DNA of 55,087 nucleotides from an uncultured Faecalibacterium sp. (GCA_934518555.1 CAKSXW010000008.1:1-55087); one strand, 5' to 3'; counted from the stretch's first letter, positions 16,660-24,388 are shown. Notes: generated from the letters alone by a model not told the origin. Program-made: numbers and translations.

Positions 16660-17175
16660 ATGAAAAAATATTCGGTGAAAAAGCTGGCTCTGGCTGGTAT
16701 GTTCTGCGCTCTGTGTGTGGTGGGCAGCGTGTTCAGCTTCCCCATGTTTGGCAGCAAGTGCGCCCCGGTGCAGCACATGGTCAACGTGCTGTGTGCCGTG
16801 CTGCTGGGCCCCTGGTGGGGTGTGGGGGTGGCCTTTGTGGCCTCTCTGCTGCGGAACCTGCTGGGCCTGGGCAGCCTGATGGCCTTCCCCGGCAGTATGT
16901 TCGGTGCTCTGCTGTGCGGCCTGGTGTACCACAAGACCAAGAACATCCTGGCCACGGTGGTGGGCGAGGTGTTCGGCACCAGCATCCTGGGGGGCCTGTG
17001 CGCCTGGCCTGTGGCCATCTTCCTCATGGGCAAGAGTGCCGCTGACATTGCCTTCTACGCCTACATCGTGCCCTTCCTGGTGTCCACCGGGGTGGGTGCT
17101 GTGGTGGCTGGTGCCGTGGTGTTCAGCCTCCAGCGTTCCGGTGCTCTGCGCTCCATGCAGAGCAGCCTTTCCTGA
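16660..17175 (+). CDS. thiW: ThiW, ECF transporter substrate component for thiazole
   Basis: A 171-residue protein with about five transmembrane helices, of the ThiW S-component family. It is thought to import the thiamine thiazole precursor with the shared ECF energising module (not in the window). Typical features are the KKLALAGMFCALCVVGSVFSFP start and the conserved VQHMVNVLCAVLLGPWWGV segment. GAAAGGAG precedes the ATG at 16660. It is the first gene of the riboswitch-controlled operon and lies 11 bp before thiM, which phosphorylates its predicted cargo. Confidence 0.9.
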   Translation: MKKYSVKKLALAGMFCALCVVGSVFSFPMFGSKCAPVQHMVNVLCAVLLGPWWGVGVAFVASLLRNLLGLGSLMAFPGSMFGALLCGLVYHKTKNILATVVGEVFGTSILGGLCAWPVAIFLMGKSAADIAFYAYIVPFLVSTGVGAVVAGAVVFSLQRSGALRSMQSSLS

Positions 17176-17186
17176 CCGGAGGGCCT

Positions 17187-18008
17187 ATGTTTTCTGAATG
17201 TTTTGCAGCCCTCCGCCGCCGGGGGCCTTTGATCCACAATATCACCAACTACGTCACCGTGAACGACTGCGCCAACATGGTGCTGGCCTGCGGCGGCTCC
17301 CCCATTATGGCCGATGACGCCGCCGAGGTGGAGGAGATCACCGCCCTGTGCAGTGGGCTGAACATCAACATCGGCACCCTGAACAGCCGCACCATCCCCA
17401 GTATGCTGCTGGCCGGCAAAAAGGCCAACGCCCTGGGGCACCCGGTGGTGCTGGACCCGGTGGGAGCCGGAGCCTCCCACCTGCGGACCGACACCGCCCT
17501 CCGGCTGCTGCAGGAGGTAAAATTCACGGTGATCCGTTGCAACATCTCTGAGATCAAGACCCTGGCCTCCGGCTCCGGCACCACCAAGGGGGTGGACGCT
17601 GACCTGGCGGACCAGGTGACCGAGGAGACCCTGGACGCTGCCGTGGCCTTTGCCAAGGCCTTTGCCCAGCGCACCGGAGCAGTGGTGGCCATTACCGGAG
17701 CCATTGACATCGTGGCCGATGCACAAAAGGCCTACTGCATCCGCAACGGCCACCCCATGATGAGCAGCATCACCGGCACCGGCTGCCAGCTGTCGGCCCT
17801 GACGGCGGCCTTTGTGGCTGCCAACCCCGGCTGCCCCCTGGAGGCTGCCGCCGGGGCAGTGTGTGCCATGGGCCTGGCCGGGGAGATCGCCCACGGGCGG
17901 CTGAGCCCCCTGGACGGCAATGCCACCTACCGCAATTACATCCTGGACGCCATTTACAACATGACCCCGGAACAACTGGAGAAAGGCGCAAACTATGAAG
18001 TGCGATAA
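17187..18008 (+). CDS. thiM: Hydroxyethylthiazole kinase
   Basis: A 273-residue kinase that phosphorylates 4-methyl-5-(2-hydroxyethyl)thiazole with ATP, the salvage route to the thiazole half of thiamine. Recognisable segments are GPLIHNITNYVTVNDCAN at the N-terminus, GGSPIMADD, LDPVGAGASHLRT and the phosphate-binding GTGCQLSALTAAF near 195. It follows thiW and overlaps thiE by 14 bp. The set implies that exogenous thiazole is taken up and used. Confidence 0.95.
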   Translation: MFSECFAALRRRGPLIHNITNYVTVNDCANMVLACGGSPIMADDAAEVEEITALCSGLNINIGTLNSRTIPSMLLAGKKANALGHPVVLDPVGAGASHLRTDTALRLLQEVKFTVIRCNISEIKTLASGSGTTKGVDADLADQVTEETLDAAVAFAKAFAQRTGAVVAITGAIDIVADAQKAYCIRNGHPMMSSITGTGCQLSALTAAFVAANPGCPLEAAAGAVCAMGLAGEIAHGRLSPLDGNATYRNYILDAIYNMTPEQLEKGANYEVR

Positions 18009-18636
18009 CCACACCATGCTGCTGTATGCAGTCACCGACCGGGCCTGGGTGGGCCGTCAGACCCTGTACCAGCAGGTGGAAAGTGCCCTGAAGGGGGGCG
18101 TCACCTGTGTGCAGCTGCGAGAAAAGCAGCTGGGGGATGCAGAGTTTTTGCAGGAAGCCATCCAGATCCACGGCCTGTGCCAGCAGTACGGTGTGCCTCT
18201 GTTTATCAACGATAACGTAGAGGTAGCCATCCAGTGCCACGCCGAGGGCGTGCACGTAGGGCAGGAGGATATGAACGCTGCCCAGGTGCGGCAACGGGTA
18301 GGCGACGGCATGATGATCGGCGTCTCCGCCCACAACGTGGAGGAGGCTCGCCGGGCTGTGGCTCAAGGCGCCGACTGCCTGGGGGTAGGGGCCGTGTTTG
18401 CCACCCACACCAAGACCGACGTGAGCCAGATGTCCCGGCAGACCCTGCTGGACATCTGCAACGCCGTTGATGTGCCGGTGGTGGCCATTGGCGGCATCCA
18501 CAAGGACAACATCCTGGAGCTGAAGGGCTCCGGCGTGGACGGCGTGGCCCTGGTAAGTGCCATTTTTGGCGCAGAGGACATCGAGGCCCAGTGCCGGGAG
18601 CTGCGTGCTCTGTCGGAGCAGATCGTAAAGGAATAA
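17995..18636 (+). CDS. thiE: Thiamine-phosphate synthase
   Basis: A 213-residue TIM-barrel enzyme that joins HMP-PP and thiazole phosphate to give thiamine phosphate. It shows the family's LLYAVTDR start, CVQLREKQ, a GVHVGQEDM segment and the C-terminal VAIGGI phosphate-binding loop. It starts inside thiM (GGAGAAAGG upstream). After its stop, a 338-bp gap without a clear gene leads to thiC. Confidence 0.95.
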   Translation: MKCDNHTMLLYAVTDRAWVGRQTLYQQVESALKGGVTCVQLREKQLGDAEFLQEAIQIHGLCQQYGVPLFINDNVEVAIQCHAEGVHVGQEDMNAAQVRQRVGDGMMIGVSAHNVEEARRAVAQGADCLGVGAVFATHTKTDVSQMSRQTLLDICNAVDVPVVAIGGIHKDNILELKGSGVDGVALVSAIFGAEDIEAQCRELRALSEQIVKE

Positions 18637-18974
18637 TTTCATCCTGCGGCAAACCGGGGGCACCACCTTGGGCCGCATTACAAAATTCATGCGCTTTGCC
18701 AAGGAGTTGCCATGAAAAGCGTTTTTTACGCAGGTGCCGGCATCCAGAGGGTTCTGTTTTTTCTGAATGACGGCTACTTGCCTGCTGGCAGGGAGCTTTC
18801 TCCTCGGACACGAATCGGGCCATTCCATCGCCCTCCCTACTGCCTGCGGCAGCAGGGTCCCACCCCAGCGGACGGTCCTCGGAGAAACTCCCAGCCAGCG
18901 GTTCACCCTTGCATCACTGTATGACCAGCACCCTGCTGTTCAGAGATAAACTGTCATTTGGAGGAACACAACCT
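18637..18974 (+). other. 338-bp structured gap before thiC
   Basis: No convincing gene and no canonical TPP boxes. A long-range imperfect stem pairs GCTTTCTCCTCGGAC (near 18799-18813) with GTCCTCGGAGAAAC (near 18880-18893), which suggests a folded leader. A 70-codon frame at 18712 has AAGGAG upstream, but its low-complexity translation argues against it. No strong terminator or promoter is evident, so thiC may be read through from thiE. Confidence 0.4.
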
Positions 18975-20285
18975 ATGCAGACTTATACCACTCAGATGGA
19001 TGCCGCCCGTAAGGGCATCATCACCCCCGAGATGGAGATCGTGGCCAAAAAGGAATACCGCACCACCGAGGAGATCCGCCAGTGGGTCGCCGAGGGCAAG
19101 GTGGCCATCCCGGCCAACAAGCACCACACCTGCCTGAACCCCGAGGGCGTGGGCAGTATGCTCCGCACCAAGATCAACGTGAACCTGGGCGTCTCCCGGG
19201 ACTGCAAGGACTACAACATTGAGATGCAGAAGGTCATGAGTGCCGTGAACATGGGTGCCGAGGCCATTATGGACCTGTCCAGCCATGGCAACACCCAGCC
19301 CTTCCGGCAGAAGCTGACCCACGAGTGCCCGGTGATGATCGGCACCGTGCCGGTGTACGATTCCGTCATCCACTATCAGCGTGACCTGGCAGAGCTGACT
19401 GCCCAGGACTTTGTGGATGTGGTGCGCCTCCACGCAGAGGACGGTGTGGACTTTGTGACCCTGCACTGCGGCATCACCCGTAAGACCATTGAGCAGATCC
19501 GCAAGCACAAGCGCAAGATGAACATTGTGAGCCGGGGCGGCTCCCTGGTGTTTGCCTGGATGAGCATGACCGGCAACGAGAACCCCTTCTACGAGCACTT
19601 TGACGAGATCTGCGAGATCTGCGCCGAGCACGACGTGACCATCTCCCTGGGCGACGCCTGCCGCCCCGGCTGCCTGGCTGACGCCACCGACGTGTGCCAG
19701 ATCGAGGAGCTGGTGCGTCTGGGCGAGCTGACCAAGCGTGCCTGGGCGCACAACGTCCAGGTGATGGTGGAGGGCCCCGGCCATGTGCCCCTGAACCAGG
19801 TGGCTGCCAACATGGAAGTGCAGAAGTCCATCTGCATGGGCGCTCCCTTCTATGTGCTGGGACCCCTGGTCACGGATATTGCCCCCGGCTACGACCACAT
19901 CACTGCCGCCATCGGTGGTGCCGTGGCTGCTGCCAGCGGTGCAGCCTTCCTGTGCTATGTGACCCCTGCCGAGCATCTGGCACTGCCCAACGTGGAGGAC
20001 GTCAAGCAGGGCATCGTGGCCTCCAAGATCGCCGCCCACGCTGCCGACATCGCCAAGGGCATCCCCCATGCCCGGGACATTGATGACAAGATGGGCGATG
20101 CCCGTCGTGTCCTGGACTGGGACGCCCAGTTTGCCTGCGCCCTGGACCCCGACACCGCCAAGGCCATCCGGAACGATCGTCTGCCGGAAGATGACCACAG
20201 CGACACCTGCAGCATGTGCGGCAAGTTCTGTGCTGTCCGCAGCATGAACAAGGCCCTGGCTGGGGAGTACATCGACATCCTGTAA
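18975..20285 (+). CDS. thiC: Phosphomethylpyrimidine synthase ThiC
   Basis: A 436-residue radical SAM enzyme that converts aminoimidazole ribotide to HMP phosphate, the pyrimidine half of thiamine. The barrel contains [20 protein letters not shown] and [12 protein letters not shown]. The C-terminal CSMCGKFC supplies the non-classical CxxC(x4)C [4Fe-4S] motif. GGAGGA lies 10 bp before ATG 18975; upstream in-frame codons lack such a site. Together with ThiM and ThiE it gives pyrimidine synthesis plus thiazole salvage; ThiD must be encoded elsewhere. Confidence 0.96.
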   Translation: MQTYTTQMDAARKGIITPEMEIVAKKEYRTTEEIRQWVAEGKVAIPANKHHTCLNPEGVGSMLRTKINVNLGVSRDCKDYNIEMQKVMSAVNMGAEAIMDLSSHGNTQPFRQKLTHECPVMIGTVPVYDSVIHYQRDLAELTAQDFVDVVRLHAEDGVDFVTLHCGITRKTIEQIRKHKRKMNIVSRGGSLVFAWMSMTGNENPFYEHFDEICEICAEHDVTISLGDACRPGCLADATDVCQIEELVRLGELTKRAWAHNVQVMVEGPGHVPLNQVAANMEVQKSICMGAPFYVLGPLVTDIAPGYDHITAAIGGAVAAASGAAFLCYVTPAEHLALPNVEDVKQGIVASKIAAHAADIAKGIPHARDIDDKMGDARRVLDWDAQFACALDPDTAKAIRNDRLPEDDHSDTCSMCGKFCAVRSMNKALAGEYIDIL

Positions 20286-20315
20286 GGCCTTTTTTCCAAA
20301 ATAGTTTCTTCCTCC

Positions 20316-20355
20316 GGGACTACTGCATCGCTTGCGATGGGGCGGTCCCTTTTTT
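20316..20355 (+). terminator. Intrinsic terminator after thiC
   Basis: GGGAC/GTCCC outer and CATCGC/GCGATG inner stem, then six T. Confidence 0.8.
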
Positions 20356-20438
20356 GCTGCGGATGCCTGCCCTCCGTCAAAATGATAAGTCCGGTTTTTC
20401 GTTCTCTTTCCTCTATCCATCCCATCAATATTTTAGGT

Positions 20439-20467
20439 TTTACTTTTCTTCTGTACTGTACTATAAT
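20439..20467 (+). promoter_or_regulatory. Promoter of the Na+/amino-acid symporter
   Basis: TTTACT, 17 bp, TATAAT. The start point near 20474 lies downstream of the ATG at 20466 and so decides against that start codon. Confidence 0.75.
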
Positions 20468-20510
20468 GAATCAAACAACTTTACTGCACAAAAGTCTGGA
20501 GGGTCCTTTC

Positions 20511-21899
20511 TTGGTAATCCGTCTCATTGAAACCGCCTATCGCCTGCTGTGGGGCGATCTGTTTGTCCTGCCGGTGGCCGGGGGCATTGGCATCTCCCTG
20601 ATGGTGGTGGTGCTGTTTACTGCCGGGCTCTGGTTCACCTTCCGCACCCGGCTGCTGCCGGTGCGGCTGTTCCGGGATATGCTGGCTGCTGTCTGTGAAA
20701 AAAAGCAGGCCAACGCCAGCGGCCTTTCCTCCTTCCAGACCCTGGTGGTGTCCACCGCCACCCGGGTGGGCATGGGCAACCTGGTGGGCGTGGTGGCTGC
20801 CGTGTCTGCCGGTGGTGCCGGAGCGGTGTTCTGGATGTGGGTCACGGCCCTGCTGGGAGCCTCCACCTCCTTTATCGAGTCCACCCTGGCCCAGAAATAC
20901 CGGGTGCCGGACCCCCTGTACGGCGGCTGGCGTGGGGGCCCGGCCTACTACCTCCATGTGCTGGCAGAGCGCAAACGGGGCAAAAAGCTCCGGCGTTCGG
21001 TGCTGGCGGCCCTGTTTGCAGCCTCCGGCCTGCTGTGCTGGTGCGGCATCAGTCAGGTGATCTCCAACTCCGTCAGCTCCTCCTTCCAGAACGCTTTTCA
21101 CATTCCGCCCCTGGTCACCACCCTGGTGCTGACGGCCCTGGCAGCGGTCATCGTGCTGCGGAAAAACGCCACGGTAAAAAGCCTGGACCTGATGGTGCCT
21201 GTCATGGCGGTGTGCTACTTTGTGCTGACAGTGGGCATCGTGGTGGTAAACATCCGGCAGATGCCTGCAGTGCTGGGCCGCATCTTCTCCGAGGCCCTGG
21301 GCCTGCGGCAGATGGCAGCCGGCGGCTTTGGTGCCGTGCTGATGAACGGCGTCAAGCGTGGGCTGTTCTCCAACGAGGCCGGCAGCGGCTCGGCCCCCTG
21401 CGCCGCTGCCGCCGCAGAGTGCGACGACCCGGTAAAGATGGGCCTGGTGCAGGCCCTGGGGGTGCTCATCGACACGGTGGTCATCTGCAGCTGCACCGCC
21501 TTTTTGATGCTGCTGGCTCCCCGGGAGCTTACCGACGGCCTGGCCGGCATGGACCTGCTGCAGACCGCCATGCAGTATCACCTGGGCACCTTTGGCACCG
21601 TGTTTGTGGCGGCCACCCTGGCGTTGTTCAGCTTTTCCACCTTTTTGGGCATCCTGTACTACGCACGCAGCAATGTGGCCTACCTGTGCGGTGACAACTG
21701 GTGGAGCCAGACCGCTTACAAGCTGCTGGCCCTGGCCATGCTGCTGGTAGGCGGCGTGCAGGCCTACACCGTGGTGTGGGACCTGGGGGACGTAGGCATC
21801 GGCCTGATGACCCTGTTCAATATGGCGGCCCTGTACCCCCTGTCCGGGGAGGCTCTGGAAGCCCTCCGCCAGTACGAGGCCCACAAACATCTCCCCTGA
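20511..21899 (+). CDS. AgcS-type sodium:alanine/glycine symporter
   Basis: A 462-residue carrier with about 11 helices, of the alanine or glycine:cation symporter (AGCS) family. Diagnostic segments are STATRVGMGNLVGVVAAVSAGGAGAVFW split over helix 2, and GLFSNEAGSGSAPCAAAAAE near residue 290. I chose TTG 20511 because GGAGGG lies 7 bp upstream and the promoter starts transcription after the alternative ATG. Substrate is probably Ala or Gly; not provable here. Confidence 0.88.
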   Translation: MVIRLIETAYRLLWGDLFVLPVAGGIGISLMVVVLFTAGLWFTFRTRLLPVRLFRDMLAAVCEKKQANASGLSSFQTLVVSTATRVGMGNLVGVVAAVSAGGAGAVFWMWVTALLGASTSFIESTLAQKYRVPDPLYGGWRGGPAYYLHVLAERKRGKKLRRSVLAALFAASGLLCWCGISQVISNSVSSSFQNAFHIPPLVTTLVLTALAAVIVLRKNATVKSLDLMVPVMAVCYFVLTVGIVVVNIRQMPAVLGRIFSEALGLRQMAAGGFGAVLMNGVKRGLFSNEAGSGSAPCAAAAAECDDPVKMGLVQALGVLIDTVVICSCTAFLMLLAPRELTDGLAGMDLLQTAMQYHLGTFGTVFVAATLALFSFSTFLGILYYARSNVAYLCGDNWWSQTAYKLLALAMLLVGGVQAYTVVWDLGDVGIGLMTLFNMAALYPLSGEALEALRQYEAHKHLP

Positions 21900-21907
21900 A
21901 CCTCAGC

Positions 21908-21947
21908 GCAGCGGCACCCGTCAGCCCACGGGTGCCGCTGCTTTTTT
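21908..21947 (+). terminator. Intrinsic terminator
   Basis: 14-bp perfect arms starting GCAGCGGCACCCGT, followed by six T. Confidence 0.9.
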
Positions 21948-21984
21948 GCCGGGAAAAACCGCAGAAAATATCCGAAAAAAAGTG

Positions 21985-22013
21985 TTGACAAATCCCCTGT
22001 TCCATGCTAAAAT
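21985..22013 (+). promoter_or_regulatory. tRNA-Tyr promoter
   Basis: TTGACA, 17 bp, TAAAAT, with TGC just before the -10. Confidence 0.85.
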
Positions 22014-22049
22014 AAATAAGTCGTCCGGCAGGGCGCAACAAAAGAATAT

Positions 22050-22134
22050 GGGCGTGTTCCCGAGTGGCCAATGGGGACAGACTGTAAATCTGCTGCTTTC
22101 AGCTTCGGTGGTTCGAATCCACCCGCGCCCACCA
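22050..22134 (+). tRNA. tRNA-Tyr (GUA)
   Basis: An 85-nt class II tRNA with a long variable arm. Acceptor GGGCGTG pairs with CGCGCCC, the anticodon loop is CTGTAAA with GTA at 22084-22086, the T loop is GTTCGAATC and CCA is encoded (22132-22134). Its 3' part is the prophage attachment site. Confidence 0.97.
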
Positions 22135-22135
22135 A
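22111..22135 (+). repeat. Attachment core, tRNA copy (attL)
   Basis: 25 bp from GTTCGAATCC to CCACCAA inside the tRNA 3' end. It recurs exactly at 54835-54859. Confidence 0.9.
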
Positions 22136-22206
22136 GAAATAACACCTAGGAACGCTTGTTTCTGGGTGTTTTTCTTTTGAAGAAACCCACTTTGCAACCC
22201 ACTTTT
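22131..22206 (+). repeat. Element-flank repeat, copy 1 (terminator plus arm-type sites)
   Basis: 76 bp, about 85% identical to 24148-24223. It begins ACCAAGAAATAACACC. It contains a 12-bp hairpin followed by T (22142-22175), which now terminates tRNA-Tyr, and tandem ACCCACTTT repeats (22184-22206) that look like integrase arm-binding sites. Confidence 0.85.
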
Positions 22207-22233
22207 GAATCATGTGACGGAGAATGCAAAACG

Positions 22234-22413
22234 ATGAACGCATTGGAAGAATTGAAGAACGCGCAAAGAGAGCTGTCTGCAATCGTGGATCGAATCGAAT
22301 ATATCCAAACATTGGATGGCAAAGAATGGAGCCGGGAAGTGGAGCAGCTTTGCGTGGATCTTGAGCAGGCAACGAAGCGGGTGAAAACAATAACCTACAG
22401 ATTGAGACAATAA
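22234..22413 (+). CDS. Small coiled-coil protein of unknown function
   Basis: A 59-residue, highly charged, all-helical peptide (LEELKNAQRELSAIVDRIEYIQ) with heptad-like leucines and isoleucines. The start at 22234 is weakly supported by CGGAGA 12 bp upstream. It is the first reading frame after the attachment site and is AT-richer than host genes. It ends against a terminator-like hairpin convergent with the Rha gene. No family recognised. Confidence 0.5.
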   Translation: MNALEELKNAQRELSAIVDRIEYIQTLDGKEWSREVEQLCVDLEQATKRVKTITYRLRQ

Positions 22414-22449
22414 AAAGAGCCGCAGCTCCATGGGTAGGAACTGCGGCTC
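22412..22449. terminator. Hairpin between convergent genes
   Basis: GAGCCGCAG/CTGCGGCTC arms. The T run is on the minus strand, so it mainly ends the Rha transcript. Confidence 0.75.
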
Positions 22450-22459
22450 CAGTGCGAAG

Positions 22460-23008
22460 TCAGTCTTTCAAATAAAGAGTGTTTACGCAGTCAATGTAAC
22501 GAGGCTCCTTTTGCGGTGTGCCAAGCAGTGTATGCAAGGCACAAGCATAGATGTCTTCGCGGTGGTGCCGCATAGCAGCTTTGTCGCCTAGCTTCATCAG
22601 GAGCTTGGCAGCGTCCACACGGCTGTTGTTTAACCGGGCCTGCGCCTCCATCGCCCGGGCATCCATGGCAGGCATTGCGGCTTTGATTTCTTCAGCCTTG
22701 AGCTTTTCTTCCATCATGTTGAACGCCTGAATGTACTTGAGTTTCCATTCCAAAGCGTCCTTTCCAGTGAAGCCCATCGCCAGCAGGGTAAAGCCGTCGC
22801 GGTTCATGTAGTACATCGGCATCTTCTTGTTCTGAACGGTCGTATATTCATCCTTACAGAACATTGAAAGGAGAGCGGAATTTTCCGCTATCATCTTTCG
22901 GATAGCCTCAAGTACGTCTTTATGTTCTTTTCCGAACTGCTGGGCCACGTCACGGCTGGAAACCGCGGGCTGACCATTGCGCTGATAGACGGTAACGTTT
23001 TCATTCAT
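22460..23008 (-). CDS. Rha family phage regulatory protein
   Basis: A 182-residue protein with the N-terminal pRha domain: GQPAVSSRDVAQQFGKEHKDVLEAIRK, then YYMNRDGFTLLAMGFTGKDALEWKLKYIQAFN (about 65-95). Family members regulate phage lytic growth or act as antirepressor-like proteins. The C-terminal part is helical and rich in Ala, Met and Glu. Its start overlaps the stop of the upstream 69-codon gene by 4 bp (ATGA), so it belongs to the operon driven from the RHH promoter at 23547. Confidence 0.85.
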   Translation of the reverse strand: MNENVTVYQRNGQPAVSSRDVAQQFGKEHKDVLEAIRKMIAENSALLSMFCKDEYTTVQNKKMPMYYMNRDGFTLLAMGFTGKDALEWKLKYIQAFNMMEEKLKAEEIKAAMPAMDARAMEAQARLNNSRVDAAKLLMKLGDKAAMRHHREDIYACALHTLLGTPQKEPRYIDCVNTLYLKD

Positions 23009-23214
23009 ACGTGAGCACCGCCTTTCCGTGCAGCCTTTTCCATCCGACGGCCTTTGGCCACACCCAGAAGGAAGAGGGCGTAGCCGTACTCAAACGGGTC
23101 AGCGTTTGACCGCTCGTTGATGGTGCGGAATACGTAGACGGGCGGAGTGTAGCCGCCGTGGTCTTTCTGGCGTTCCTGCTCGATGGCTTTCAAGGCGGAT
23201 TCAATTGCGTTCAT
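23005..23214 (-). CDS. Small hypothetical protein upstream of rha-like gene
   Basis: A 69-residue protein (MNAIESALKAIEQERQKDHG..). I chose the second methionine, at 23214, because GAGAGG lies 6 bp upstream, whereas the first has no such site. It contains a short segment resembling small phage proteins with a conserved DPFEYGYALFLLG, but I cannot name the family. Translationally coupled to the Rha gene. Confidence 0.6.
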   Translation of the reverse strand: MNAIESALKAIEQERQKDHGGYTPPVYVFRTINERSNADPFEYGYALFLLGVAKGRRMEKAARKGGAHV

Positions 23215-23337
23215 AAATTGTCCTCTCATTGTCTTGTAAGAGAGGTTTCCAAATGGTATAATAATGTTGCCAATCGGAAACCCCGCTGGCGTTTTAATAA
23301 GGCATTCGCTTCGCTGTGGTAGGTGGGAGCGGGTGCC

Positions 23338-23517
23338 TTATTCTTTTTCCATGGACTGCTCCACAAGGTCAATTCCTCTGCGGACAACATCGCTTTTGGA
23401 TAGATTAAGCTTAGTAGCGCACAATTCTAGTTTTTGGCAGTATGCTTCATCTAGCCGAACGCGTAACATCGTATCCTTCGGGGAGTCGCTTTTGGGCCGT
23501 CCGATCTTAGGCGACAT
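23338..23517 (-). CDS. Ribbon-helix-helix (CopG/MetJ-like) regulator
   Basis: 59 residues, too short for many gene finders. After a basic N-terminus (MSPKIGRPKSDSPKD) comes the RHH pattern: strand TMLRVRLDEAY, helix CQKLELCATKLN, turn LSKSD, helix VVRRGIDLVEQS. GAGGTGATG lies before the ATG. A consensus promoter and a 41-bp inverted repeat lie immediately upstream, so it almost certainly controls its own transcription and that of the two genes downstream. Confidence 0.85.
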   Translation of the reverse strand: MSPKIGRPKSDSPKDTMLRVRLDEAYCQKLELCATKLNLSKSDVVRRGIDLVEQSMEKE

Positions 23518-23529
23518 CTCATCACCTCG

Positions 23530-23570
23530 TTTCTGTCGCTACAAATATTATATTCGTGTGGCGACAGAAA
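23530..23570. promoter_or_regulatory. Operator of the RHH regulator
   Basis: 14-bp inverted arms (23530-23543, 23557-23570; one mismatch) with core TTTCTGTCGC / GCGACAGAAA around a 13-nt AT-rich centre. It overlaps the -10 and spacer of the promoter. Confidence 0.8.
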
Positions 23571-23575
23571 GTCAA
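23547..23575 (-). promoter_or_regulatory. Promoter of the RHH-rha operon
   Basis: Minus strand TTGACT (23575-23570), 17 bp, TATAAT (23552-23547). Confidence 0.85.
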
Positions 23576-23584
23576 GGACTTTTT

Positions 23585-23712
23585 TTAAAATTGGTCTTTG
23601 CTGTCAGCCCTCTGCTTGAGTACATCAATCGCCTTGGTGACGGCGGCGGGGATGGGAACGCCCATGAGACCGGCGTTTTCGACGATGGAGATGGCCTCGT
23701 TGCAGAAGTCAT
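23585..23712 (-). pseudogene. Truncated phage holin (C-terminal remnant)
   Basis: About 40 residues ending in NAGLMGVPIPAAVTKAIDVL. They match the last part of the intact holin at 24704-25147, which reads NAGLMGLPIPAVITKAVDIL. Everything upstream of the ENAGL region is missing; the similarity stops near 23710, where recombinase sequence begins on the other strand. Confidence 0.85.
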
Positions 23713-24166
23713 GGAGTTGCAGGATCAGGAAAACACCACTATCCCTTTGCTGGAAAAGCAGATGCGCGAGGTAGAGAACGGCATTGAAAATATGCTGAAC
23801 GCCATTCAAGCAGGTGTGCTGACCAACTCCACCAAATCGCGTTTGGAAAAGCTGGAAGCCCAGCAGAAAGAACTTGAGGTTCGGATCGCCGAAGAAAAAA
23901 TCGCTCGGCCTCGGTTGAGTGAAAATCAGGTTCGGTTCTGGCTGACCCGGTTCCGCAAGCTCGACACAGGGGTGAAAAGTCACCGGGAAACGCTTATCAA
24001 TACATTCGTGAATGCCGTTTATCTCTATGATGAAAAAGTTTTGATTACATTCAACTACAAAGACGGCACAAAAACCATCTCTTTCGATGAAATTGCCGCC
24101 AAAGATGCCTCAGAGGGCAATGGTTCGGATTTGGGTTGCTTCGCTCCACCAAGAAATAGCACCTAG
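23712..24166 (+). pseudogene. Truncated large serine recombinase (C-terminal remnant)
   Basis: About 150 residues of the C-terminal part of a phage-type serine recombinase: a coiled-coil region (ENTTIPLLEKQMREVENGIE, then KSRLEKLEAQQKELEVRIAEE), then RLSENQVRFWLTRF and FVNAVYLYDEKVLITFNYKDG. The resolvase catalytic domain and recombinase zinc-ribbon are absent. The open frame continues upstream over unrelated antisense sequence to 23264, but that part is not recombinase. Its last codons run into the flank repeat at 24148. Confidence 0.85.
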
Positions 24167-24223
24167 AAACGTAAGTTTTTGGGTGCTTTTCTGTTGTAAA
24201 AACCCACCTTGCAACCCACTTTT
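24148..24223 (+). repeat. Element-flank repeat, copy 2
   Basis: Second copy of 22131-22206. It keeps a fully paired 12-bp hairpin (24159-24186) with T tail and the tandem ACCCACCTT/ACCCACTTT arm-type repeats (24201-24223). It marks the left end of the intact prophage. Confidence 0.85.
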
Positions 24224-24254
24224 TTCACTTTTATTGGACAGAAAGGCATTTTTT

Positions 24255-24383
24255 ATGGACAAGAAAGCCCTGTACCCTGCCCCTTATATAGATCCGGAAA
24301 AGCACTACTGTGTCGCCAGCTCCACCGCCAAAGGTCTTAGCATGACGAACTACCTCTGGCAGCTGGTAGAAGCCGACCAATAA
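24255..24383 (+). CDS. Small prophage-end protein, possibly RHH-like
   Basis: A 42-residue reading frame, MDKKALYPAPYIDPEKHYCV..., ending in GLSMTNYLWQLVE. AGAAAGG lies 9 bp before the ATG and a terminator follows 5 bp after the stop. The second half resembles the helix-turn-helix part of short RHH proteins, but it is too short to be sure. It is the only plus-strand gene at this end of the prophage, so it may be expressed in the lysogen. Confidence 0.55.
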   Translation: MDKKALYPAPYIDPEKHYCVASSTAKGLSMTNYLWQLVEADQ

Positions 24384-24388
24384 ACAAA

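Larger units (their letters stand above)
22135..24147. mobile_element. Relic of an earlier prophage
   Basis: 2 kb between two copies of the same element flank. It carries four small accessory genes. Then a holin lacking its N-terminal part (minus strand) abuts a serine recombinase lacking its N-terminal part (plus strand). In the intact neighbour, lysis genes on the minus strand form the left end and integrase on the plus strand the right end. The relic therefore looks like the two ends left after an internal deletion, possibly of a composite element. Confidence 0.7.

Noticed and set aside
18712..18924. 70-codon frame with AAGGAG upstream between thiE and thiC
   Set aside because: Pro/Arg-rich translation without family resemblance; the region looks like structured RNA. 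Kept only as a note in the gap entry.
18640..18974. Cobalamin riboswitch
   Set aside because: Some GGTGCC- and CCGAGGAG-like pieces are present, but order, strand and B12 box do not fit.
23264..23711. N-terminal extension of the recombinase fragment
   Set aside because: Runs antisense through the RHH gene and holin remnant; only the part after about 23712 resembles a serine recombinase.
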